The notes under the pieces were generated by a model. That model was not told the origin of the DNA. It saw only the letters and a list, made by a program, of their open reading frames with translations, and ran no database searches. Positions 51,071 through 60,830 of a stretch of 64,000 nt of DNA are shown here, piece by piece. The stretch spans positions 1 to 64,000 of the forward strand of contig UCJA01000026.1 of the NCBI GenBank assembly GCA_900472675.1, read 5' to 3'. The DNA is from Hyphomicrobiales bacterium. Lineage in GTDB: Bacteria > Pseudomonadota > Alphaproteobacteria > Rhizobiales > Rhizobiaceae. The position numbers were made by a program, and so were the translations under genes. Position 1 is the first letter of the stretch, and the number at the start of each line of letters is the position of its first letter.

Positions 51071-52546
51071 TCAGGCTCGCGCCATCTGCCCCCTGGGCAG
51101 AACAGCGTTCAAAACCACCGACACGACGATGTTGGCGCAGAGCGCCAGAAGGCCGATGTAGACGGTGAAGGGCGCACCGCCGAGGCTGATTGCCTGCAGC
51201 GGCTTCAGGCCGTTCATCCACACCATCCATGAGCCGCCGAAGAAGCCGACGAACCAGCCGACGATGAGAGCCGGCGCCCGGAACCAGTTGGTGTAGAGAC
51301 CGAAGACCAGCGCCGGCAGGGTCTGCAGGATCCAGACACCGCCGAGCAGTTGCAGGTCCAGCGCGAACTGGGTCGGCAGGAAGAAGATTACCAGCAGGGC
51401 GCCGATCTTGACCACCAGCGAGGTGAGCTTGGCAACCTTCGCCTCGCCCGCCGGCTCGATGGCGGGGTTGACGTAGGCCTTCCAGAAATTGCGGGTGAAG
51501 AGGTTCGCGGCGCCGATGCTCATGACCGCCGCCGGCACCAGCGCGCCGATGGCAATCGCCGCGAAGCCGAAACCTGCAAACCAGCTGGGGAAGATCTTCT
51601 GGAACAGGGCCGGCACCACGTCATTAGCGCTTTCGATCTGAAGGTTGGCCGCATGACCCATGTAGCCCAGCAGGGCCAGCAGGCCGAGAAGAAGCGTATA
51701 GGCCGGCAGGAGCACGGCGTTCTTGCGGATGGTGTTGCCGCTGTTGGAGGCGAAGATGCCCGTCAGCGTGTGCGGATACATGAAGGCCGCCAGTGCCGAG
51801 CCAAGCGCCAGCGTCGCATAGGCCACATACTGGTTGCCGCCCAGCAGGAGATTGCCCGAGCCCTTGGCCGCGAAGGCCGCTTCCGCGGCGTTGAAGACAT
51901 TGGCATAGCCGCCCAGCTGGGAGGGAATGATCGCCACAGCCGCGATCACCACGATATAGATCATGATGTCCTTGACGAAGGCGATCAGAGCCGGCGCCCG
52001 AAGGCCCGCGGAATAGGTGTAGAGCGCCAGGATGATGAAGGCGATGGCGAGCGGCAGTTCGCCGACCATGCCGAGCGCCTTCAACACCGCGGCCATGCCG
52101 ACCAGCTGCAGGGCGATATAAGGCATGGTGGCAATGACGCCGGTGGCAGCGACCGCCAGTTCCAGTCCGCGCGATCCATACTGGCCGTGGACGACGTCGC
52201 CGGCCGTAACATAGCCGAAATCCTTGGCGCGTTTCCACAGAACCGGCATGACCATGAAGACGAAGGGATAGACGACGATCGTATAGGGCAAGGCAAAGAA
52301 GCCGTAGGCGCCGACGGTGTAGACCAGCGCCGGCACGGCGATGACCGTATAGGCCGTGTAGAAATCGCCACCTACCAGGAACCAGGTGATCCAGGTGCCG
52401 AAGTTGCGCCCGCCGAGGCCCCATTCGTCGATATGGGCAAGTGTCTTGGGCGCACGCCAGCGGGAGGCGACAAAGCCCATCACCGTGACCAGGATGAAGA
52501 AGAAGATGAAGACGCCGAGTGCGACCGGATCAATCTCAGTCGTCAT
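51071..52546 (-). CDS. mctP: Sodium:solute symporter family permease, MctP-like monocarboxylate transporter
   Basis: 491 residues with about 13 membrane helices, an SSS (SLC5-type) permease. The N-terminal FFFILVTVMGFVASRWR, WGLGGRNFGTWITWFLVGGD and YTVIAVPALVYTVGAYGFFA segments match MctP of rhizobia, which imports lactate, pyruvate, acetate and alanine-like monocarboxylates; the substrate range is inferred from that similarity. The mctRS regulators known in Rhizobium leguminosarum are not adjacent. Its start overlaps the DUF3311 gene by 11 bases, the usual pairing for this subgroup. It sits between ribF and the toxin-antitoxin modules. Confidence 0.85.
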   Translation of the reverse strand: MTTEIDPVALGVFIFFFILVTVMGFVASRWRAPKTLAHIDEWGLGGRNFGTWITWFLVGGDFYTAYTVIAVPALVYTVGAYGFFALPYTIVVYPFVFMVMPVLWKRAKDFGYVTAGDVVHGQYGSRGLELAVAATGVIATMPYIALQLVGMAAVLKALGMVGELPLAIAFIILALYTYSAGLRAPALIAFVKDIMIYIVVIAAVAIIPSQLGGYANVFNAAEAAFAAKGSGNLLLGGNQYVAYATLALGSALAAFMYPHTLTGIFASNSGNTIRKNAVLLPAYTLLLGLLALLGYMGHAANLQIESANDVVPALFQKIFPSWFAGFGFAAIAIGALVPAAVMSIGAANLFTRNFWKAYVNPAIEPAGEAKVAKLTSLVVKIGALLVIFFLPTQFALDLQLLGGVWILQTLPALVFGLYTNWFRAPALIVGWFVGFFGGSWMVWMNGLKPLQAISLGGAPFTVYIGLLALCANIVVSVVLNAVLPRGQMARA

Positions 52547-52733
52547 GACGCATGCTCCTGTAGGCGACCCAGGTCAGGAGGGCGGTGATCGGCACCCAGC
52601 CCAGCTGGTACCAGTAGAAGAAGGGGAAGCCGAGGATAACCGGATCATGCCGGTTGTAGAAAGGAACCCATAACAGGCCGATATAGGGGATGACGAGCAG
52701 CCAGCAGGCCGCTGTTCCAAAACGATTGTTCAT
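52536..52733 (-). CDS. DUF3311 small membrane protein
   Basis: 65 residues with two membrane helices (ACWLLVIPYIGLLWVPFY and YQLGWVPITALLTWVAY) joined by a short polar loop (NRHDPVILGFPF), the DUF3311 pattern. Such proteins are encoded directly before SSS permeases and may be a small subunit. The ATG at 52733 was used. The overlap with mctP indicates co-translation. The operon promoter should lie in the 104-bp gap to ribF; none was certain. Confidence 0.85.
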   Translation of the reverse strand: MNNRFGTAACWLLVIPYIGLLWVPFYNRHDPVILGFPFFYWYQLGWVPITALLTWVAYRSMRHDD

Positions 52734-52837
52734 GACGAACACGCCTCTGATGATGAAACCGCGAATATGCATACTTCATCATAGACACTGAAACCGACGC
52801 TGCTTCGAGGCAAGCCCGTTTCTTGTTTTCGCCGCAA

Positions 52838-53824
52838 TCAGTCGTGGAAAGAGATTGTCCGGTCGAGCGGACCCAGCGGCGTGACGCCCGAGAGCAGCGC
52901 CCTTGCCTCCGCCTCGTCGAGCTTCATCTGCTCAATCAAAGGCTCCAGCCCGTGGAACTTCAGCTCCTCTCGCAGGTAGCCGAAGAAGGAGACCGCGCAG
53001 GTTTCGCCGTAGAGGCTTTCCGAAAAATCGAACAGGAAGGTTTCCAGCAGCGGCGCGCCGTTTTCGGTCACGGTCGGGCGGCGGCCATAGCTTGCCACGC
53101 CATCGTGAATGCTGCCGTCGGGCCTGCGGAAACGCACGGCATAGATGCCGGCCTTCAGCTCCGTTTCCGGCGGAAGCTGCATATTGGCTGTCGGATAGCC
53201 CAGTTGCCGACCGAGCTTCTCACCGCCGATCACCTCCGCCTCTACCGTGAACCGGTAGCCGAGCAGGCCGGCCGCCTCGGCGACATGGCCGTCGGCCAAA
53301 AGTGCGCGGATGCGGCTCGAGGAGATGACGTCGGCGTTCTCGTCGCGAAAGGCATCCATCAACGAGACGGTGAAGCCATATCGGGGGCCGGATTCCATGA
53401 GGAAGGCGGGGCCGCCTTCCCTGCCCTTGCCGAAGTGGAAATCGAAGCCGGTGACGACGGCTGTCGCGCCCAGCCAGTCGACCAAAATGGTGCGGACGAA
53501 TTCCTCGGCAGAGCGGCCGGCAAAATCGGCGTCGAAAGGATATTCGATGACGCAGCGGAAGCCCATGGCTTCCAGCAGCCTTGCCTTCAGCGGCGCGGGC
53601 GTCAGCCGGAAGACCGGCTGGTCGGGACGGAAGACGCTGCGCGGATGCGGCTCGAAGGTCAGGACCAGGGCCGGCACGCCGCGCTCCTGCGCAAGCGCCA
53701 GCGCCCGTTCCAGCACGCTGCGATGACCACGATGGACGCCATCGAAGTTGCCGATCGCCACGACGCCGCCCTTCAGCGCTTCGGGCAGCGGCTCCTTCTT
53801 CTCATTGCGGTGGAAAACCGTCAT
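52838..53824 (-). CDS. ribF: Bifunctional riboflavin kinase/FMN adenylyltransferase
   Basis: 328 residues. N-terminal FAD synthetase domain with GNFDGVHRGHRSVLE near residues 22-36 and the ISSSRIRALLADG motif near 170-185; C-terminal riboflavin kinase domain with LGYPTANMQLP and the GVASYGRRPTV segment. It makes FMN and FAD from riboflavin. The start at ATG 53824 fits family length; a frame upstream overlaps the HAD gene. It follows the TIGR01459 gene by 41 bp. No FMN riboswitch is upstream, as usual for ribF. Confidence 0.95.
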   Translation of the reverse strand: MTVFHRNEKKEPLPEALKGGVVAIGNFDGVHRGHRSVLERALALAQERGVPALVLTFEPHPRSVFRPDQPVFRLTPAPLKARLLEAMGFRCVIEYPFDADFAGRSAEEFVRTILVDWLGATAVVTGFDFHFGKGREGGPAFLMESGPRYGFTVSLMDAFRDENADVISSSRIRALLADGHVAEAAGLLGYRFTVEAEVIGGEKLGRQLGYPTANMQLPPETELKAGIYAVRFRRPDGSIHDGVASYGRRPTVTENGAPLLETFLFDFSESLYGETCAVSFFGYLREELKFHGLEPLIEQMKLDEAEARALLSGVTPLGPLDRTISFHD

Positions 53825-53865
53825 CCAGATGACTTCCAACTCGGCCTGGTTATCAGGCGCGTGAA

Positions 53866-54714
53866 CTAGGCGAGGCGTGGCATCCAGTACTTGGGCGCTG
53901 CCTGCTCCGCGCGCAGCCATTCCTTGAGGATAGCCTCGTCGGTTTCGCCGTTCACCGTGTATTCGCGCACGTGGATACCGGAGCTGATGTAGAGCAGGTC
54001 GAGGCCTTGCGACAGGGCACCGCGCACATCTGTCGGCATGCCGTCGCCGATCGCCAGAACCTTGTCGCGCGCAAAATCGCCGCGCACCTCGCGGGCCGCC
54101 TCGAGTGCTGCGTCATAGATCGCCTTGTGCGGCTTGCCGGCGACGCGGGTCTTGCCGCCGAGCTGTTCGTAATAGGCGGCAACCGCGCCGGCGCAGGGCA
54201 CGATCTTTTCGCCGCGCTCGACCACGAGATCCGGGTTGGCGCAGATGAAGGGGACGTCACGCTTTACGAAGGCCGTCAGCATGTCCTTGTAGTCTTCCGG
54301 CACTTCCTTCTCGTCATCGAAGAAGCCGGTGCAGACCACGCAATCGGCCTGATCGGCAGCGACGACTTCGACGCCCAGACCTTCGAAGAGCGGCAGGTCG
54401 CGATCGGCGCCGATCAGGAAGACCTTGCGCGGACCTTCGGCAATCAGCTTGCGGGTGACGTCGCCGGAGGTGACGACACGGTCATAGGTATCATCGGCGA
54501 CGCCGAGGGCCTTGAGCTGCTCGATGACGCCGGGGGCCGGACGCGGGGAATTGGTGATGAGGACCACGGTGGCACCGGCCTTGCGGGCGGCGGCGAGCGC
54601 CTGGCAGGAATGCTGGAAGGCTTCGACGCCATTGTGGACCACGCCCCAGACATCCGACAACACGACGTCATAGCCGCCGATAACCTCGCCCAAATCCCCG
54701 ATACGCTGTGCCAT
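53866..54714 (-). CDS. TIGR01459-family HAD-type hydrolase
   Basis: 282 residues. HAD motif I is VVLSDVWGVVHNG near residues 17-29, motif II VLITNSPRP near 52-60, and the late motif is LAIGDGMPTDVRGA; the cap is of the NagD/type IIA kind. The family is found mainly in alphaproteobacteria beside ribF; a role in flavin or nucleotide phosphate metabolism is suggested by that association only. Start at ATG 54714. Operon partner of ribF. Confidence 0.9.
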   Translation of the reverse strand: MAQRIGDLGEVIGGYDVVLSDVWGVVHNGVEAFQHSCQALAAARKAGATVVLITNSPRPAPGVIEQLKALGVADDTYDRVVTSGDVTRKLIAEGPRKVFLIGADRDLPLFEGLGVEVVAADQADCVVCTGFFDDEKEVPEDYKDMLTAFVKRDVPFICANPDLVVERGEKIVPCAGAVAAYYEQLGGKTRVAGKPHKAIYDAALEAAREVRGDFARDKVLAIGDGMPTDVRGALSQGLDLLYISSGIHVREYTVNGETDEAILKEWLRAEQAAPKYWMPRLA

Positions 54715-54814
54715 GTTCTCTCGTCCGCTCGATTGCTCTGTGGGCGCTGATGTCGCAAAGCTCGGCTTGCATGGCAAGACTAATCGCGCCCGCGGCCTGA
54801 TTTTCCGAGGTCGC

Positions 54815-56152
54815 TTAGCCCTGATGCAGGAGCTGCAGCGCAAGGCCGGCGACTGCGCAGACGGTAAGAACCGAGAGCATTCCCCACCTGAACCAGAACA
54901 GCAGAAGCGCCGACAGGAGGAAGAGGGCAAGGGCTGCGGGATCAAGACTTGACCAGACCGGCAGCAGCAGGCTGAAGCCCAGCGCCGGCATAAGATCGAC
55001 GTCCGCCACCTTACGGAAGAGGACATGCAGGCCAAACCAGAGCGCCAGGTTGAGGATGACCCCGACCACGGCTGCGGTGATGGCCGAAAGCGCGCCGGAG
55101 AATGCCGTGTTACCGCGCAGCCTCTCGATGTAAGGGGCGCCGGCAAAGATCCAGATGAAGCTCGGCACGAAGGTTGCCCAGGCAACCAGCACGGCGCCCA
55201 GAATGCCGCCGGTCAGCGCACCGAGGCCCGCCCCTTCGCGGAAGCCGACCAGAAAGCCGACAAAGGAGAGGACAAGGACCAGCGGGCCGGGCGTGGTTTC
55301 AGCGAGCGCCAGTCCATCCAGCATCTCGCCCGGGCGCAACCATCCGTACTGATCGACCGCCACCTGGGCCACATAGGCCAGAACCGCATAAGCGCCGCCG
55401 AAGGTCACCAGAGCCATCTTCGAGAAGAACAGGAAGAGATCGGACAGGGCCTGGGGTCCGGAGAACAGCCAAAGCGCGAGCAGCGGCAGCTGCCAGACGC
55501 CGATCCAGAACAGCAGGGTAGCAAGGGATTTCAGCGCAGGCAGCCGGGGGATAAGGTCCGGCGCGTCGAGGGCGGGCTGCAGCCCCCTGCCCTGCCGCCG
55601 GCCGACGAGGAAGCCTGAAATGGCGGCGGCGACGACTACCAGCGGAAAGGGAATGCCGAGGAGGAAGAGTGCCACGAAGGCGAGCGCCGCAATGCCACCG
55701 AGGAATGGCGTCTTCAACGTCTTGCGGCCGAGGCGAACCACCGCTTCCGCGACGATGGCAAGGATGGCCGCCTTGAGGCCGAAGAAGAGGCCCGCCAGCC
55801 ATTCCGTCTGGTGGAAGAAAGAATAGGCGCTCGCCAGTGCCAGCATGACGGCGAGGCCTGGAATGACGAAGAGGAGACCGGCGATGGCGCCGCCGCGGGT
55901 ACCGCCCAGCAGCCAGCCGATGTAGGTGGCGAGCTGCTGCGCCTCGGGTCCGGGCAGAAGCATGCAGTAATTCAGCGCATGCAGGAAGCGCTCCTCCGAG
56001 ATCCATCGTTTCTCGTCGACAAGGGTCCGGTGCATGAGGGCGATCTGGCCGGCCGGGCCGCCGAAGCTCAGCACGCCGATGCGGCCAAACACGGATGTCA
56101 GTTCCGCAAGCGACGGCTTGTCCGCGTCCACGTCCCTCACCGCCCGATCCAT
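54815..56152 (-). CDS. chrA: Chromate efflux transporter ChrA
   Basis: 445 residues. Long-chain CHR type with two homologous halves of about six helices each; the first contains IGVLSFGGPAGQIALMH and LPGPEAQQLATYIGWLLGG, the second FGGAYAVLAYVAQVA and ETTPGPLVLVLSFVGFLVG. These paired FGGP/PGP motifs define ChrA. It exports chromate using the proton motive force. The ATG at 56152 has GAGG five bases upstream; a GTG at 56176 is less likely. No ChrB regulator is adjacent. A perfect 7-bp inverted repeat (56195-56211) lies 43 bp upstream. Confidence 0.93.
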   Translation of the reverse strand: MDRAVRDVDADKPSLAELTSVFGRIGVLSFGGPAGQIALMHRTLVDEKRWISEERFLHALNYCMLLPGPEAQQLATYIGWLLGGTRGGAIAGLLFVIPGLAVMLALASAYSFFHQTEWLAGLFFGLKAAILAIVAEAVVRLGRKTLKTPFLGGIAALAFVALFLLGIPFPLVVVAAAISGFLVGRRQGRGLQPALDAPDLIPRLPALKSLATLLFWIGVWQLPLLALWLFSGPQALSDLFLFFSKMALVTFGGAYAVLAYVAQVAVDQYGWLRPGEMLDGLALAETTPGPLVLVLSFVGFLVGFREGAGLGALTGGILGAVLVAWATFVPSFIWIFAGAPYIERLRGNTAFSGALSAITAAVVGVILNLALWFGLHVLFRKVADVDLMPALGFSLLLPVWSSLDPAALALFLLSALLLFWFRWGMLSVLTVCAVAGLALQLLHQG

Positions 56153-56405
56153 TCTCGCCTCATGCTGCTGCGCCACTCATCGACCGGGTTGCCTTTCCGG
56201 CGTTGCCGGAACGGCCACGGCCACGAATGCCATCGTTCCATCATGTTCGCATGCTAAGCCATACAGGAATGAGACGAAGACCGAGCCGGGATGCCCGGCT
56301 GCAGCCGCTTTGGCATATGGCATGTCCGACCGGGAAACGTGGACCGCAACGTTTACCAAACCGCCCATTCCGGGCCTTTTTGGCCTCATTTTTTCGGTCT
56401 CGTTC
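56153..56405. other. Non-coding region between chrA and the groESL promoter
   Basis: About 250 bp between divergent genes. The only structure is TTCCGGC-GTT-GCCGGAA (56195-56211), a perfect 7-3-7 inverted repeat that may be a chrA operator. No open frame with a ribosome-binding site was found. Confidence 0.5.
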
Positions 56406-56433
56406 TTGACTCTCAACCGCTCCACGCTTATCT
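56406..56433 (+). promoter_or_regulatory. groES: Promoter of groESL
   Basis: TTGACT (56406-56411) and TTATCT (56428-56433) are separated by 16 bases. CTTGACT with CTTATCT also fits the heat-shock sigma factor RpoH of alphaproteobacteria fairly well. The expected start point falls just before the CIRCE element. Confidence 0.65.
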
Positions 56434-56441
56434 CGCGGCTG

Positions 56442-56468
56442 TTAGCACTCCCCACAGGTGACTGCTAA
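56442..56468 (+). promoter_or_regulatory. groES: CIRCE operator (HrcA binding site)
   Basis: TTAGCACTC (56442-56450), a 9-base spacer, and GACTGCTAA (56460-56468). The consensus second arm is GAGTGCTAA, so one of 18 arm positions differs. It overlaps the expected transcription start of groESL and should allow HrcA repression in the absence of heat stress. Confidence 0.93.
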
Positions 56469-56520
56469 CTGAGATACGGGTCTCTGATCCGTCCATGTCA
56501 TTTGATCGAGGGATTAGACA

Positions 56521-56817
56521 ATGGCAAGCACCAATTTCCGCCCCCTTCACGACCGCGTCGTCGTTCGTCGCGTCGAGTCTGAAGCCAAGACCAAGGGTGG
56601 CATCATCATTCCCGATACCGCCAAGGAAAAGCCGCAGGAAGGCGAAATCGTCGCCGTCGGCACCGGCACCCGTGACGACAAGGGCACTGTTACGCCCCTC
56701 GACGTCAAGGCTGGCGATCGCGTCCTGTTCGGCAAGTGGTCGGGCACTGAAGTCAAGCTCGACGGCGAAGACCTTCTGATCATGAAGGAATCCGACATCA
56801 TGGGCATTATCGGCTGA
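56521..56817 (+). CDS. groES: Co-chaperonin GroES
   Basis: 98 residues. Beta-barrel co-chaperonin with the mobile loop ESEAKTKGGIIIPDTAKEKP near residues 16-36 and the roof loop; a heptamer caps the GroEL chamber. Sequence features PLHDRVVVRRVES and GDRVLFGKWSGTEVKLDGED are standard. ATG at 56521 after a short leader behind the CIRCE operator. It is 58 bp upstream of groEL in a classical operon. Rhizobia often have several groESL copies; the CIRCE control suggests this is the main housekeeping, heat-inducible one. Confidence 0.98.
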   Translation: MASTNFRPLHDRVVVRRVESEAKTKGGIIIPDTAKEKPQEGEIVAVGTGTRDDKGTVTPLDVKAGDRVLFGKWSGTEVKLDGEDLLIMKESDIMGIIG

Positions 56818-56875
56818 TATTTCGGCCTTTTGCCCGATCGCATATCGCTGACACCTCTTTTCAGGAGCTATCAAA

Positions 56876-58519
<1,644 letters not shown>

Positions 58520-58524
58520 TCAGG

Positions 58525-58646
58525 CCATAAGGTCTGCACATCTGAGCCATCGGTTCAGTGTTTCGGAAAGGGCGGTCTTCGGGCCGCCCTTTTTGTTTAT
58601 CGTCGCTCCATAACGTCTGCAAATCTGGGCCATTGGTTCACTGTTT
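58525..58646. repeat. Imperfect 39-bp direct repeat flanking the groEL terminator
   Basis: 58525-58563 and 58608-58646 match at 34 of 39 positions; the first begins CCATAAGGTCTGCACATC and the second CCATAACGTCTGCAAATC. The groEL terminator lies between them. The remaining gap to the chemotaxis gene (58647-58831) is AT-rich and has a TATAAT at 58680-58685 without a good -35. Confidence 0.8.
58567..58595 (+). terminator. Intrinsic terminator of groESL
   Basis: AAAGGGCGG (58567-58575), loop TCTTCGGG, CCGCCCTTT (58584-58592), followed by further T residues: a 9-bp perfect stem with a U-tract. Confidence 0.92.
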
Positions 58647-58831
58647 AAAGGCGTTTTAGTCCACCAGCGCTTTCCGTTATATAATCATATTAAGTAAGAC
58701 CGCCCTGTTGCTTGCTGGATGTCAGGCAATACTAATTTTCAATCACACAAACTGACAGATCGCGCGGTGACGCTCTCATAATCAACACAGCATTAACTGC
58801 GTTTATACATCCTCCAACGCGCAGGTCTGTG

Positions 58832-60772
58832 ATGAAGCACGTCTCCCTGATTGGAAAATTTCTGACGCTGATGTCGTTCTTCGGCATTTTCGTCGTCGCA
58901 ACAGCCTTTTACAGCAGCAACAGCATCCAGACGCTAGATGCCGAATACAGCAGCCTTATCGAGCACGAGAGCCTGGCAATGCTGATGGTTGCCCGCGCCA
59001 ATCGCAACCTGCAGACAGCACATGCTGCCGCAGGCGACCTTATGATTTCCCGCACCGACGCCGACAACGCGGCCAACCTGGCGGCGTATAACAAAGCCAA
59101 GACCTCGTTTGGTGACTGGATGGACAAAGCGATGGCGGCCGTTCCCGGAAATGCCAAGCTGGCGCCGATTAAAGCGGAAGGTATGAGCGTTCTCAGTGAC
59201 GCGTGCGGCACTGTGGTGCAGCTGGGTGCGAAGGCTGTCACCGATGCTGATATCAGAGCCACGCAGGACATGTTCACCACTGACTGCAAGCCGAAGTTTG
59301 CAGCCGTTACCGAAAAACTGACGGCAGCGACAGACGAGGTGACGGCATCCGCAAAAAAGGTCAGTGACGATCTCAGCGCCAGCGCGCTGACGACCATCTA
59401 CACGACCTTCATTGCCATCATCGGCGGCCTCGCCGTCGTTCTCGTCGCTGGCTTCTTCCTGATCCGCACCTGGCTGTCCCGCCCCATCCAGCAATTGCAG
59501 GGCGCAATGCTGACGCTTGCAAAGGGGGACCTGACGGTTTCAGTGGATGGCACGGACCGGCGCGACGAGGTGGGCCAGATGGCCAAGGCCCTGCAGGTGT
59601 TCAAGGACAATGGCCTGCGCAGCAAGGAGTTGGAGCAGGAAGCCGAGCAGAACCGTACCACGCGGGAAGCCGATCAGATCCGCAGTGCCGAGGTCGAGCG
59701 GCAGCGGAGCCAGGCCATGGCACAGGCGACCAATGGTCTGGCGGAAGGCCTGAAGCGCCTTTCGGCCGGAGACCTGACGTTCCAGCTGGAACAGGCTTTC
59801 GCCTCGGACTTCGAAGCACTGAGGGCCGATTTCAACTCGGCGGTCAGCCAGTTGCGCGACACCATTCACTCGGTCGCAACCGCGACAAATGCCATCGACG
59901 GCGGATCACGCGAGCTCAGCCAGAGTGCCGGCGATCTCTCCAAGCGCACCGAACAGCAGGCCGCATCCCTTGAGGAGACGGCAGCAGCGCTGGACGAGAT
60001 TACCGCCAACGTCACGACCTCGTCCGGACGCACGGAAGAGGCGCGCGCCATGGCGATCGAGGCCAACCAATCCGCTGCCCAATCTGGCGCGGTCGTGGCC
60101 AAGGCCGTCGACGCCATGCAGCGGATCGAGCACTCGTCGTCGCAGATCTCCAACATCATCGGCGTGATCGATGAGATCGCTTTCCAGACCAACCTTCTGG
60201 CTCTCAATGCCGGCGTCGAAGCGGCGCGTGCCGGGGAAGCGGGCAAGGGCTTTGCGGTCGTTGCCCAGGAAGTGCGCGAACTGGCACAGCGTTCGGCCCA
60301 GGCCGCCAAGGAGATCAAGGAGCTGATCCGCAACTCGGCCCACGAGGTGCAGAGCGGCGTGGAACTGGTGAGCGCCACGGGCAATGCCCTGCAGGTGATC
60401 CAGAACCATGTGGTTGCGATCAACACCCAGCTCGATGCCATCGCGACCTCGGCCAAGGAACAGTCTGTCGGCCTGTCGCAGGTGAACGTGGCCGTCAACC
60501 AGATGGACCAGGTGACCCAGCAGAACGCTGCCATGGTGGAAGAGGCAACTGCCGCCAGCGGCACGCTCGCCACGGAAGCGCAGCGGTTGCGCGAACTGGT
60601 GGGGCGCTTCAACACCGAAACATCGCGGCCCGCGGCACGCCAGGCATGGGCCGCCGAGCCGGCACCGAGCCGCCCTGCTCCCTCGCCGGCGCGCAATCTC
60701 GCCAAGAAGGTCGCCTCGGCCTTTGGCGGATCGTCTGCCGCTGCGGCCGCAACGAGCTGGGAAGAGTTTTAA
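58832..60772 (+). CDS. Methyl-accepting chemotaxis protein
   Basis: 646 residues. Membrane helix 1 at about 8-28, a periplasmic four-helix-type sensor domain to about 185, helix 2 at about 188-210, a HAMP domain (SRPIQQLQGAMLTLAKGDLTV, 213-268), a second HAMP-like stretch (LKRLSAGDLTFQLEQAF) and the methyl-accepting signalling domain (about 350-590) with the conserved hairpin tip IGVIDEIAFQTNLLALNAGVEA. The final residues SWEEF form an aromatic-acidic pentapeptide like the NWETF tether that binds CheR/CheB. The ligand is unknown. GCAGG precedes the ATG at 58832. It is monocistronic, with a terminator after it; other che genes are not nearby. Confidence 0.95.
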   Translation: MKHVSLIGKFLTLMSFFGIFVVATAFYSSNSIQTLDAEYSSLIEHESLAMLMVARANRNLQTAHAAAGDLMISRTDADNAANLAAYNKAKTSFGDWMDKAMAAVPGNAKLAPIKAEGMSVLSDACGTVVQLGAKAVTDADIRATQDMFTTDCKPKFAAVTEKLTAATDEVTASAKKVSDDLSASALTTIYTTFIAIIGGLAVVLVAGFFLIRTWLSRPIQQLQGAMLTLAKGDLTVSVDGTDRRDEVGQMAKALQVFKDNGLRSKELEQEAEQNRTTREADQIRSAEVERQRSQAMAQATNGLAEGLKRLSAGDLTFQLEQAFASDFEALRADFNSAVSQLRDTIHSVATATNAIDGGSRELSQSAGDLSKRTEQQAASLEETAAALDEITANVTTSSGRTEEARAMAIEANQSAAQSGAVVAKAVDAMQRIEHSSSQISNIIGVIDEIAFQTNLLALNAGVEAARAGEAGKGFAVVAQEVRELAQRSAQAAKEIKELIRNSAHEVQSGVELVSATGNALQVIQNHVVAINTQLDAIATSAKEQSVGLSQVNVAVNQMDQVTQQNAAMVEEATAASGTLATEAQRLRELVGRFNTETSRPAARQAWAAEPAPSRPAPSPARNLAKKVASAFGGSSAAAAATSWEEF

Positions 60773-60800
60773 CCCGGTAAGCTCCCCGCTTTCGCACCAG

Positions 60801-60828
60801 AAAGGGCGGTCTTCGGATCGCCCTTTTT
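60801..60828 (+). terminator. Intrinsic terminator of the chemotaxis gene
   Basis: AAAGGGCG (60801-60808) pairs with CGCCCTTT (60819-60826), followed by TT. The first 16 bases, AAAGGGCGGTCTTCGG, are identical to those of the groESL terminator. It ends three bases from the stop of the convergent hydrolase gene and may serve both. Confidence 0.88.
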
Positions 60829-60830
60829 CG

